Shown here: in pieces, positions 26,134-33,413 of the stretch
Position numbering within the stretch: the stretch's first letter is position 1
Layout: the number at the start of each line of letters is the position of its first letter
Source of the DNA: Lysinibacillus piscis
GTDB taxonomy: Bacteria; Bacillota; Bacilli; Bacillales_A; Planococcaceae
Reading direction: 5' to 3'
Length of the DNA: 64,000 nucleotides
Assembly: GCF_026012395.1 (NCBI RefSeq)
Contig: NZ_BRZA01000001.1
Location: 434,001-498,000, forward strand
The notes under the pieces: generated by a model
The model's database searches: none
What the model saw: only the letters and a program-made list of their open reading frames with translations
What the model was told of the DNA's origin: nothing
Program-made: the position numbers and the translations under genes

Positions 26134-26724
26134 TTATTTAAAATATTGTATTAATAACGGCTGTATTTGTTTTTTTTGCATAATTGCTGTATAAACAGTA
26201 TCTACCATTTGGGAAAAATCAGCAATTAATGAATTCGGTTTTGTTTGTGGTGCATCTTGCCCAAATGGAATAAAATAAATGTTTTTGGCATTCAGTAGCT
26301 TCATAATATTCATGCCATTTAAACCAAGTGCATCGTTTGTTGAAATACCTAAAATGACAGGTGAGCCATTGCGCAATGTAGCTTTAGCAGCCATTAACAC
26401 AGGACTATCGGTTGCTGCATTGGCAAACTTGCTAATACTATTGCCTGTCATTGGTGCAATGACCATCGCATCTAGTGGATTCGATGGTCCAAATGGTTCT
26501 GCCTCCTGAATGGATGTAACTACTTTTTCGCCTGTTAATGCTTCTATTTTAGCAATCCATTCTTCCCCTGTACCAAAACGTGTTGCTGCATGTAAAACAG
26601 AGTGCGTAATAATTGGGATTACTGTTGCTCCTACGTCTATAAAATTCTGGATTTTAGGTACAACATCTGCATAGGTGCAATGCGATGCTGTAATACCTAA
26701 TCCAATACGTTTCTCCATCAGCAA
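26134..26724 (-). CDS. dpaB: Dipicolinate synthase subunit B
   Basis: DpaB is the flavoprotein half of the SpoVF dipicolinate synthase, active in the mother cell late in sporulation. The 196-residue protein has the flavoprotein pattern GLGITASHCTY near 8, LDAMVIAPMTGNSISKFANA near 84, TDSPVLMAAKATLRN near 105 and ILGISTNDALGLNG near 125, all closely like B. subtilis SpoVFB. The start may be TTG 26724, 7 nt from AGGAGG, or ATG 26718, which is 13 nt away. The gene overlaps the end of dpaA, so both subunits are made together. Confidence 0.95.
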   Translation of the reverse strand: MLMEKRIGLGITASHCTYADVVPKIQNFIDVGATVIPIITHSVLHAATRFGTGEEWIAKIEALTGEKVVTSIQEAEPFGPSNPLDAMVIAPMTGNSISKFANAATDSPVLMAAKATLRNGSPVILGISTNDALGLNGMNIMKLLNAKNIYFIPFGQDAPQTKPNSLIADFSQMVDTVYTAIMQKKQIQPLLIQYFK

Positions 26725-27497
26725 ATTTCTTCCTCCTCTATCGCTTTACACAAAATTTCTGCTGCATTATGTGCAAAGTATTTCCCAGGTAATGATGGTA
26801 ATAAGACATATGTTTGCAATTGCTCTGCATCAATATCTAAACAGCCTGGTTCTGAAGCTAAATCATACATAATGGCAGGAACATGCTCCTGGAATGTTTC
26901 TGTTACCCATTTTGCAGGAATCGTGTTAATAAAAATATCATCATAGATAGACCACTGACAGTCATCTAAATTGGAAGCCTTATAGCCATATGCCTGTGCT
27001 TCACTAATTTGTACAACTGAACGTGCTACGATATGAACTTGTGCGCCCATCTTTGTTAATAATGAGGCAAGCATTTTAGCAATCCGTCCAAAGCCTGCAA
27101 TCGTAAATTTTTGTCCATAAATACATTTTTGTTCTAGTCCATAAAATGTGGCGATAAAGCCCTCCGCAGTTAAACGTGCATTTTGCCATATAAATGATTC
27201 TTGCTGTAAATAGCAGCATGTTTTATTTTTAGCTAACAGCTGCTTCCACTGCATTGTTAAACGTCCTGTATAAAATTTCACATTCGCTATGCCATATAAT
27301 TGCTCTACTTCAATTTTTAATGGCAAAATAGGCAAAATAATTTTGTTGGGTTGAAATTCTAGTACAAGTTTATTTAATTCCTCATTCCAGACAGATGTTT
27401 TTTTATAAAATACGGTTCTCGCTGGATTTCGTAACATTGTCGCTAGTTCTTTTAATCTAGAATCCTCTCCAATCACTAACCATTTTTCACTTTTCAC
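26718..27497 (-). CDS. dpaA: Dipicolinate synthase subunit A
   Basis: DpaA is the NAD(P)-binding subunit of the dipicolinate synthase that makes spore core dipicolinic acid. The 259-residue protein has the nucleotide fold FTIAGFGRIAKMLASLLTKM near 133, INTIPAKWV near 195 and LPSLPGKYFAHNAAEI near 233. It is shorter than the B. subtilis protein of about 297 residues; the difference falls in the N-terminal and linker parts, while the C-terminal motifs are intact. The start is GTG 27497 with overlapping AGGTGAG. It follows ymxH by nine bases and overlaps dpaB. Confidence 0.9.
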   Translation of the reverse strand: MKSEKWLVIGEDSRLKELATMLRNPARTVFYKKTSVWNEELNKLVLEFQPNKIILPILPLKIEVEQLYGIANVKFYTGRLTMQWKQLLAKNKTCCYLQQESFIWQNARLTAEGFIATFYGLEQKCIYGQKFTIAGFGRIAKMLASLLTKMGAQVHIVARSVVQISEAQAYGYKASNLDDCQWSIYDDIFINTIPAKWVTETFQEHVPAIMYDLASEPGCLDIDAEQLQTYVLLPSLPGKYFAHNAAEILCKAIEEEEIC

Positions 27498-27506
27498 CTG
27501 CTCACC

Positions 27507-27770
27507 TCACTCTAAAAATTCTGATTGTACAGTTGTTGTTTTATTAAATAAAATGCGATCCTCACCAATTAAAATAATTTCATGCCACGGAATCATTTCA
27601 CTTACTTTTAATTTCTTTTTTTGGAATGGCAATTTATCTTTGACAATTTCAAAGCCATGAATTTTCCCTGTTTGTATGTCTAATAAGCATTCTGTATGTG
27701 CCAAAATGCCAAAGTGTACGCCACCCTCCACTTGAATTAACTCCTTATCCACCATTTCGGATAGTAACAT
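27507..27770 (-). CDS. ymxH: YlmC/YmxH-family PRC-barrel sporulation protein
   Basis: This small protein of 87 residues has the alternating beta pattern of the PRC-barrel fold, starting MLLSEMVDKELIQVEGG and continuing GKIHGFEIV and IPWHEIILIGEDRIL. YlmC/YmxH proteins are widely conserved in spore formers and their mechanism is not known. In B. subtilis ymxH precedes the spoVF genes, as here, with nine bases to dpaA. GGAG stands before the ATG, and a sigma-K-like promoter ends about 30 bases upstream, which suggests mother-cell expression of ymxH-dpaA-dpaB together. Confidence 0.85.
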   Translation of the reverse strand: MLLSEMVDKELIQVEGGVHFGILAHTECLLDIQTGKIHGFEIVKDKLPFQKKKLKVSEMIPWHEIILIGEDRILFNKTTTVQSEFLE

Positions 27771-27798
27771 GCCTCATCTCCTCTCTTAGCCATTACCC

Positions 27799-27827
27799 CA
27801 ATATATGCCGACATTTTGCAATTCGTG
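27799..27827 (-). promoter_or_regulatory. Candidate sigma-K promoter of ymxH-dpaAB
   Basis: The minus strand reads CACG, a 16-bp spacer, then CATATATTG. This resembles the sigma-K consensus (ACm at -35 and CATAnnnTA at -10, 16-17 bp apart) with one mismatch in the last -10 base. Dipicolinate synthase genes are sigma-K controlled in B. subtilis, which supports the reading. Confidence 0.5.
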
Positions 27828-27839
27828 CCCATCTTGTAC

Positions 27840-27868
27840 TTGCATTTATAACATCAACTGTATATAGT
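27840..27868 (+). promoter_or_regulatory. Sigma-A promoter of the GntR-ABC operon
   Basis: TTGCAT (27840-27845), a 17-bp spacer and TATAGT (27863-27868) form a good vegetative promoter. The -10 element lies inside the palindromic operator, so bound repressor would block RNA polymerase. It fires away from the ymxH promoter, whose elements end only 13 bp away. Confidence 0.7.
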
Positions 27869-27882
27869 GTACATATACAGTT
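27856..27882. promoter_or_regulatory. Palindromic operator for the GntR repressor
   Basis: Two perfect 10-bp inverted arms, AACTGTATAT and ATATACAGTT, flank the 7-bp centre AGTGTAC. The palindrome overlaps the -10 element and precedes the GntR gene by about 20 bp. YtrA-type GntR proteins bind operators of this AT-rich AGTGTAxTAxACA kind and repress their own operons, so autoregulation is the simplest reading. Confidence 0.75.
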
Positions 27883-27901
27883 GTAAAACGAGGTGATAAC
27901 C

Positions 27902-28282
27902 ATGCATATACAATTAAGCAATGCCAGTGACAAGCCAATTTATGAGCAAATCACTACACAGTTAAAAGAGGCTATTTTAGCGAATAGATTACAGGCTGGT
28001 GATGCCTTACCATCTATTCGTGCATTGGCAAAAGACTTGCAAATTAGTGTAATGACAACGAAGCGGGCCTATGCAGATTTAGAACGAGATGGTTTTATTG
28101 AAACAGTGGCTGGCAAAGGGAGCTTTGTAACAGAGCGCAATCAGGATTTTTTGCGTGAGGAATTACTTAGACAAGTCGAGGTACATGTACAAAAAGCTAT
28201 TAGAATAGCGAAAACAGCAGGCTTATCCACAGCAGAAATACAAGAATTACTATTATTGTTATTAGAGGAGGATCATTCATGA
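27902..28282 (+). CDS. GntR-family repressor, YtrA subfamily
   Basis: This 126-residue regulator consists of a winged helix-turn-helix (about 10-75: LPSIRALAKDLQISVMTTKR, then GKGSFV at the wing) and only a short C-terminal helical tail, the small effector-poor layout that defines the YtrA subfamily. Such proteins usually control an adjacent ABC exporter, and an ABC gene overlaps this one by four bases. The start ATG 27902 is 4 nt from GAGGTGAT. It is the first gene of the only plus-strand operon in the window and has a palindrome over its own promoter. Confidence 0.9.
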   Translation: MHIQLSNASDKPIYEQITTQLKEAILANRLQAGDALPSIRALAKDLQISVMTTKRAYADLERDGFIETVAGKGSFVTERNQDFLREELLRQVEVHVQKAIRIAKTAGLSTAEIQELLLLLLEEDHS

Positions 28283-29127
28283 ATGCCATTGAAGTACGCC
28301 ATCTACATAAAAGCTTTGAAGGGTTTTCATTACACGATATTAGCTTTTCTGTACCTGAAGGAACAATTATGGGCTTTATTGGTGAAAACGGTGCAGGCAA
28401 ATCAACGACCATTAAATGCATCCTGAATTTATTAAAAAAAGATTATGGCGAAATTTTATTGTTTGGCAAAGATATTGTCGAACATGAAATTTCGATAAAA
28501 AATGACATTGGTGTTGTTTTTGACGACTTATATGTACCCGAAACGCTCAATGCGACACAGCTCGACAAAATCATGAAAAAGGTCTTTAAAACATGGGATT
28601 CCGACTATTATTTTGAGCGATTAGCCCAATTTAAAGTACCAGCCTATAAGAAGGTCAAAACGTTATCACGAGGAATGAGGATGAAGCTATCCATAGCCTT
28701 AGCGTTGGCACATCACCCGAAGCTATTATTATTAGATGAACCAACGAGTGGGCTAGATCCGATTGTTCGTGATGAAATTCTTGATTTACTATTAGCTTAT
28801 ATGGAGGATGAAACACATAGCATTTTATTGTCATCACATATGACAAGCGACCTAGAAAAAATTGCTGATTATATAACATTTATTCATGATGGTGAAATTG
28901 TATGGAGTGAGAGTAAGGATGTATTACTTTATGAATATGGCATTTTTAATGGCACACAGGAGGAAGTAAATGAGCTACCAGAGCAAGCCATTATCCGCAA
29001 GCGTGCTGGAGCCTTTGGAATCGATGTATTAGTGCAAAAACATGCAGTCAATCCAGTATTTGCTCTCAAAAAGCCGACTATCGAGGACATAATGATATTT
29101 TTTGTAAAGGGAGAGGTGTCACGATGA
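28279..29127 (+). CDS. ABC transporter ATP-binding protein (ABC-2 exporter)
   Basis: This 282-residue ATPase has Walker A GENGAGKSTT near 35, the Q-loop region, the signature TLSRGMRMKLS near 133, and Walker B LLLLDEPTSGLDP near 152, with the switch histidine in LLSSHMTSDLE near 191. A short C-terminal extension of about 70 residues follows the core. The signature reads LSRGM rather than LSGGQ, common in YtrB-like exporters. The ATG overlaps the GntR stop, and two permease genes follow. The whole is a self-contained exporter; substrate is unknown, with lantibiotic or cell-wall-stress functions only an analogy. Confidence 0.9.
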   Translation: MNAIEVRHLHKSFEGFSLHDISFSVPEGTIMGFIGENGAGKSTTIKCILNLLKKDYGEILLFGKDIVEHEISIKNDIGVVFDDLYVPETLNATQLDKIMKKVFKTWDSDYYFERLAQFKVPAYKKVKTLSRGMRMKLSIALALAHHPKLLLLDEPTSGLDPIVRDEILDLLLAYMEDETHSILLSSHMTSDLEKIADYITFIHDGEIVWSESKDVLLYEYGIFNGTQEEVNELPEQAIIRKRAGAFGIDVLVQKHAVNPVFALKKPTIEDIMIFFVKGEVSR

Positions 29128-29720
29128 AGGCTCTGTTAGTAAAGGATAGTATGATGGTTCAGCAGCAGCTTAAGATACATATGTTATTTCCTCTCTTGAC
29201 CATTATGTTTCTATTGATGATGGATACAGACCACTTGATGATGCTGACAATCATCATATTTAGCACTGGGCAGTCGCTCCTTCCGTTTCTTGAGGAAAAG
29301 CAAGCAAAATGGGCACAATATTTGAATACCTTACCGATTTCCAAAAAGGAGATTATCTATAGCAAATATACAGTGAGCAGCCTACTTATCATCTGTCATA
29401 ATCTAATTATGTTACCTATTGCATCCTTCATGTTCTCTGGCAATACATTTGAGAGCAATCATTTTTTGTATACAGGTAGCTTACTTTTTACATTAGCCTG
29501 TTGTGCCTTGGCTTTTGCTTTACCATGCTATATTTACTCTCAGCATATCGCTGTAGCCATTGCGCCACTATTCTTCATTATTGGTGTAGCCAAAATGATT
29601 TTTACTGATATTGCACAGTTCACTACAGCTATCTTGCTCATAGGACCAGTTGTTGGGCTTATTCTCTTATGGCTATCCTCTTTTGTATCCATAGCACTCT
29701 ACACAAAAAGAGAATTTTAG
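29124..29720 (+). CDS. ABC-2 transporter permease, first of pair
   Basis: This 198-residue hydrophobic protein has about five to six membrane helices and no enzyme motifs. The cytoplasmic segment WAQYLNTLPISKKEIIYSKY near 65 is the landmark of ABC-2 permeases of this type (LP-S+KE before the third helix). The next gene contains the closely related segment WQMFVNSLPISKKVQLQ, so the two permeases are paralogues that likely form a heterodimer. Its ATG overlaps the ATPase stop (ATGA). Export substrate cannot be inferred from sequence. Confidence 0.85.
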   Translation: MKALLVKDSMMVQQQLKIHMLFPLLTIMFLLMMDTDHLMMLTIIIFSTGQSLLPFLEEKQAKWAQYLNTLPISKKEIIYSKYTVSSLLIICHNLIMLPIASFMFSGNTFESNHFLYTGSLLFTLACCALAFALPCYIYSQHIAVAIAPLFFIIGVAKMIFTDIAQFTTAILLIGPVVGLILLWLSSFVSIALYTKREF

Positions 29721-29731
29721 GAGGTGTGTTG

Positions 29732-30337
29732 ATGCAAGCGATGCTATTACAACGAATCATGGTACAAAAATGGTCGATTGTTTTTATTCTAATAGTATGT
29801 CTATGTCTCCATATTTTTAATTTAGATACATCTTCAATAGGGATTGCGATTGTCATATTTTCTACTTCTATCATTAGTAGCATGTACATAACAGATCGCA
29901 AAGTAAATTGGCAGATGTTCGTCAATAGTTTACCTATTTCTAAAAAGGTACAGTTACAGGCAGATTTTCTTTATAGCTATAGTTATGTAGCCTTGCTTTC
30001 TATACTGCTAGCACCTAGTTATTTTGCTCAATCTGCTGCAAGTGAAAATTTTATTGAACATTTTTCTATGTATTGTGCGTATAGTAGTAGCGCTATTTTG
30101 ATTGTCGCTGTGCAACTTTATGTACAACAATTAGAAGAAACAAAGAGCATGCGTGATTCTAGGCTACTCGTTGCGATGTTCCTTATCTTTGCAGTCGTTT
30201 TTGCGCTTCATTTTTATTTATCCTTGGTAGCAGCACAGCTTTTTATTATTTTAGTGCCCACATTTATCAGTATCATTATTAGTCTATACATTTTTCGAAA
30301 ATGCGTTCTATTATATCAGGAAAAAGAATGTTTATAA
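29732..30337 (+). CDS. ABC-2 transporter permease, second of pair
   Basis: This 201-residue membrane protein has about six helices and shares the N-terminal landmark VNSLPISKKVQLQADFLY with the preceding permease, suggesting an old tandem duplication. The start is ATG 29732, which has an ideal GGAGG site 7 nt upstream; an in-frame ATG 21 codons earlier lies inside the previous gene. It ends the plus-strand exporter operon. A hairpin at 30343-30373 that can serve both converging transcription units follows its stop. Confidence 0.85.
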   Translation: MQAMLLQRIMVQKWSIVFILIVCLCLHIFNLDTSSIGIAIVIFSTSIISSMYITDRKVNWQMFVNSLPISKKVQLQADFLYSYSYVALLSILLAPSYFAQSAASENFIEHFSMYCAYSSSAILIVAVQLYVQQLEETKSMRDSRLLVAMFLIFAVVFALHFYLSLVAAQLFIILVPTFISIIISLYIFRKCVLLYQEKECL

Positions 30338-30342
30338 CAACA

Positions 30343-30373
30343 AGAGATTCGACCATCTATAGGCCGAATCTCT
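30343..30373. terminator. Bidirectional hairpin between converging units
   Basis: AGAGATTCG pairs perfectly with CGAATCTCT across a 13-nt loop. It lies between the permease stop (plus strand) and the end of the HugZ pseudogene (minus strand). T-tracts are weak on both sides, so strength is uncertain. Confidence 0.55.
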
Positions 30374-30385
30374 TCATAGTGTTCA

Positions 30386-30999
30386 TTATTTTTTATCCAC
30401 CACGATATGTGTTAATGTACCATCTTCCACCCCAATCGCAAAGGCTTTGCCGAATCCAACAACATAGCGCCCTTCTACTGGTGTTAATTCAAATAAGGCG
30501 AAGTCCAGTGAACGTAATAATGCCATCATTTGTGCGTTAAATAATGCATCAAAAGCAGCGAATATTTCTTCATGATCAGCATTGCCTAAATACGTTGGTT
30601 TACACTGCCAACGTGCTCTTTCTGGTGCAAATGGATTCGTCGTCACCGCTTCATCTGCTACACAAATCACGCTGACAAATTATGCCTGCTGCATCAGCTG
30701 GAAATGCTCCACAAGCTGACTAAGATATACATAAAGTGAACCTTCAATCGGTGGGGGGTCTCCTCATCCCCACCGATTGGTAGTTTCACCAATCGGGTTT
30801 TTACAGGCTGTTGATTCCCCGCTTACACAGTTCATTTCCACTCACTATTTTGAAGTGGGGGTCTTACAGCCTGTTAATACGGGATAAAATTTACTATTCA
30901 TACGTACAAAAGGTGTTGTACTACTAAAAGGGTTACCCTCTTTGTCTACAAAACTTCATGCTGTGCCTTCACTTCTTCTAAATTAATTGCTTTTTGCAT
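30386..30999 (-). pseudogene. Broken HugZ/HutZ-family heme-utilisation gene (pyridoxamine-phosphate-oxidase-like fold)
   Basis: Joining three pieces recovers a heme-degrading HugZ/HutZ-type protein. The start MQKAINLEEVKAQHE at 30999 has a GGGGGG site. After a frameshift near codon 16 the frame continues VDKEGNPFSSTTPFVRMNSK. A 153-bp element then splits the codons FY and VYLSQLVEH, and a TAA at 30680-30682 interrupts QQA and FVSVICVADEA. The last part, with NPFAPERARWQ, DFALFELTPVEGRYVVGFGK and AFAI, matches the HutZ C-terminus. About a dozen residues expected before VDKEGNP are missing, so a small deletion probably caused the frameshift. Family recognised from known HutZ motifs. Confidence 0.85.
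30731..30883 (-). mobile_element. 153-bp IS200/IS605-like non-autonomous remnant
   Basis: Removing exactly 30731-30883 rejoins the HugZ codons AAATTTTAT and GTATATCTT in frame. In the minus sense TTTAT flanks the left end and TTTAT is also the last five bases of the element, like the paired cleavage sites of IS200/IS605 elements, which insert 3' to a short target without duplication. Inside are subterminal palindromes: a 12-bp stem at 30745-30756 with 30768-30779, an alternative 8-bp stem at 30773-30780 with 30789-30796, and ACAGCCTGT/ACAGGCTGT arms at 30866-30874 and 30803-30811. No transposase or TnpB frame remains. Confidence 0.65.
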
Positions 31000-31033
31000 G
31001 CTTCATCCCCCCTCTACATTTTAAAGAACAAAA

Positions 31034-31064
31034 GGACTGTTAGAAAAATATTTTCTTACAGTCC
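31034..31064 (-). terminator. Terminator of glcK
   Basis: A 14-bp stem with one mismatch (GGACTGTTAGAAAA with TTTTCTTACAGTCC) and a tiny loop starts six bases past the glcK stop. The minus-strand transcript then enters CTTTTGTTCTTT. Confidence 0.7.
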
Positions 31065-31070
31065 CCATTT

Positions 31071-32030
31071 TTATATTGTAAATTGATGTACTAATGATGC
31101 TGCACCAATAACACCTGCATCATTTCCTAGTTGCGCTAATTTCAATTTTGTTGTTTCGCGCACTTGTAAAAATGCAGCTTTTTCAAAATACTTTTGGACA
31201 CCTTGTAGCAAAATATCGCCAGCCGCTGATACACCGCCACCAATGACAATCGTTTCTGGATGTAAAATATTGGCGATATTTCCGCAAGAGTATCCTAAAT
31301 AAAATGAAAATTTATCGACAATTGTTTGTGCGAATAGATCGCCCTCTTTTGCTTTATCAAAAATCAATTTTGCTGTTACTTCTTGCCCATTCGTAATCCA
31401 TGTATGCAGTGATGATGACTCTTTATATGTTTGTGCCATATCTTGTGCTAAACGTACAATCCCTGTTGCACTAGCAACTGTTTCCAAGCAGCCTACATTT
31501 CCACATGTGCATAAATAACCATTTGGATCAACATTCATATGACCAATTTCTCCGGCTGCACCAACACCATGAATTAATTTGCCCTCCGATACAATGCCAC
31601 CGCCAACACCTGTGCCTAACGTGATGAATACAACATTGGCACTGCCATCTCCAGCTCCTTGCCACTGCTCACCTAAGGCAGCGACATTGGCATCATTGTC
31701 AACATAGCATGGAATACCTGTTGCTTGCTCGATTTGCGCCTTTACAGGTTGCAATGTACGCCAGTTTAAATTATAAGCACCAATGACTGTACCGTTATGA
31801 ATATCCACAGAGCCAGGAGAGCCCATACCAATGCCAACAAAGTCCTCCGCTGTTAGGTCTTCTTGCTGTAAGCATTCTTTGATAGATTGAATAATATCTG
31901 GCACAATATGTTGACCTTCTTGCTCAACATTCGTCTGTATCGTCCATTTTTTTAAAATGTCGCCAGCCTCTGTTAAAATCGCAAATTTAACTGTTGTCCC
32001 ACCAAGGTCAATTCCTAGTAACTTTTTCAT
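31071..32030 (-). CDS. glcK: ROK-family glucokinase
   Basis: The enzyme phosphorylates glucose to glucose 6-phosphate in the cytoplasm. The 319-residue protein has the N-terminal phosphate motif GIDLGGTTVKF near 6, catalytic VDNDANVAALGE near 102, the ROK signature with VVFITLGTGVGGGI near 127, and the zinc site CTCGNVGCLE near 171. The start is ATG 32030 with GGGAG upstream; the seven codons before it belong to the leader. It sits between mlpA and the decayed HugZ gene, where B. subtilis has neither, so it is a lineage-specific placement of an ordinary gene. Confidence 0.93.
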   Translation of the reverse strand: MKKLLGIDLGGTTVKFAILTEAGDILKKWTIQTNVEQEGQHIVPDIIQSIKECLQQEDLTAEDFVGIGMGSPGSVDIHNGTVIGAYNLNWRTLQPVKAQIEQATGIPCYVDNDANVAALGEQWQGAGDGSANVVFITLGTGVGGGIVSEGKLIHGVGAAGEIGHMNVDPNGYLCTCGNVGCLETVASATGIVRLAQDMAQTYKESSSLHTWITNGQEVTAKLIFDKAKEGDLFAQTIVDKFSFYLGYSCGNIANILHPETIVIGGGVSAAGDILLQGVQKYFEKAAFLQVRETTKLKLAQLGNDAGVIGAASLVHQFTI

Positions 32031-32126
32031 CTTAATCTCCCACCCCAACATACAAAAATCTATATTTACTGAATTTTTTCACACTGTCATCAATATAGCA
32101 TATTTTTTTCTAGCTAGCTATATTCG

Positions 32127-33350
32127 CTATTCAATTGGCCCAATCATCGCAATAGCTGGCTCTGCCTTTAAAATCTTTGCAATTAAACGATTCACTGATT
32201 CCATTGACACGGCATCAATCGACGCTAACACTTCATCGACAGAACGGTGCTTGCCATGTACAAGCTCACTTGTGCCATTGCGATTCATCCGCGCACCTGT
32301 ACCCTCCAAGCCAAGCACAAAGCTACCTTTTAGCTGCTCTTTCGCATTATCTAATTCCTCTTCTGTAATGCCACCAGCCACTATATCAAGTAATGTCGCA
32401 TCAATCGTATGCTGTAATTGTGGCAATTGTTGACGGCTTGTACTGCCATATATCGTAAATGTACCTACATCAACATAACAAGATTGGTAAGAAAAAATTG
32501 TATAGGCTAAGCCACGTTCTTCACGGACTTCTTGAAATAAACGAGAGCTCATATTGCCACCAATAATATTATTCAATGCGATAAAGCTATACATATCAGG
32601 ATCTTTCACATGAATAGCTGGAAAAGACATCGCTAAATGTGCCTGCTCTGTATCACGTGTTTTCATGATTTCACCCGCATGGAAAGCTGGCGTCGTTAAT
32701 GTTGGAGTAATAGCAAGTGGCGATGCTTCATAGTGACCGAATAATTCTTCAATCGTTTGCAGAAGCGCCTTTGAAATATTTCCCGCCACCGAAATGACAA
32801 CCGATGCTGGTCCATAATGTTTTGCCATATACTGACGAATTTTTTCTGCTGTGAATGTCGGTAATGTCTTCGCTGTCCCTAAAATAGGACGACCTAGTGC
32901 ATCATTTGGATACATAACTTCCCATAGCTTTTCATGGACATCATCATCTGGTGCATCTTCACTCATGAATATTTCCTCTAGTACCACTTGTCGTTCCTTC
33001 TCTAATTCTTCTTCCGCAAAGGTAGAGTTGAAAAACATATCTGCTAAAATGGTAATTGCTCGTTCTGCATGATGGTCTAATACTTTTGCATAATAACATG
33101 TATTTTCTTTTGATGTGAAAGCATTAAGTTCACCACCAATTCGATCAAATTCTTCAGCAATTTGACGAGCTGTACGATTAGCTGTGCCTTTAAATAGCAT
33201 ATGCTCGATAAAATGGGTGATGCCATTTTCTTCTGGTAGCTCATAGCGAGAGCCTGCATTAACAAAAATACCAATTGCCACTGAACGCACTGAATCTATT
33301 TGCTCGGAGACAATGCGCACACCATTTTGACATGTATGTACTTGTATCAA
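32127..33350 (-). CDS. mlpA: M16 processing protease MlpA (YmxG)
   Basis: This 407-residue zinc peptidase of the mitochondrial-processing-peptidase type has the inverted zinc motif ITHFIEHMLFKGT near 44 and the distal glutamate in QVVLEEIFMSED near 121. The C-terminal lobe carries RLFQEVREERGLAYTIFSY near 272. Length and motifs match MlpA/YmxG, which B. subtilis encodes between ylxY and ymxH. The start is TTG 33350, 7 nt from AGGAG. The polysaccharide deacetylase gene ylxY found between pnpA and mlpA in B. subtilis is missing, so mlpA directly follows pnp. Confidence 0.92.
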   Translation of the reverse strand: MIQVHTCQNGVRIVSEQIDSVRSVAIGIFVNAGSRYELPEENGITHFIEHMLFKGTANRTARQIAEEFDRIGGELNAFTSKENTCYYAKVLDHHAERAITILADMFFNSTFAEEELEKERQVVLEEIFMSEDAPDDDVHEKLWEVMYPNDALGRPILGTAKTLPTFTAEKIRQYMAKHYGPASVVISVAGNISKALLQTIEELFGHYEASPLAITPTLTTPAFHAGEIMKTRDTEQAHLAMSFPAIHVKDPDMYSFIALNNIIGGNMSSRLFQEVREERGLAYTIFSYQSCYVDVGTFTIYGSTSRQQLPQLQHTIDATLLDIVAGGITEEELDNAKEQLKGSFVLGLEGTGARMNRNGTSELVHGKHRSVDEVLASIDAVSMESVNRLIAKILKAEPAIAMIGPIE

Positions 33351-33373
33351 AAAAACTCCTCCAGACTATTATG

Positions 33374-33405
33374 AAAAAAAGGCTACGCATGATACGCAGC
33401 CTTTT
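33374..33405 (-). terminator. Terminator of pnp
   Basis: AAAAAGGCTACG pairs with CGCAGCCTTTTT with one mismatch. The minus-strand RNA ends in seven T residues. It lies between the pnp stop and the mlpA start. Confidence 0.85.
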
Positions 33406-33413
33406 TGCATTTC

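Noticed and set aside
30731-30883. CRISPR-like or tRNA-like structure in the 153-bp element
   Set aside because: There are no regularly spaced direct repeats and no tRNA fold; the palindromes fit IS200/IS605-type ends better.
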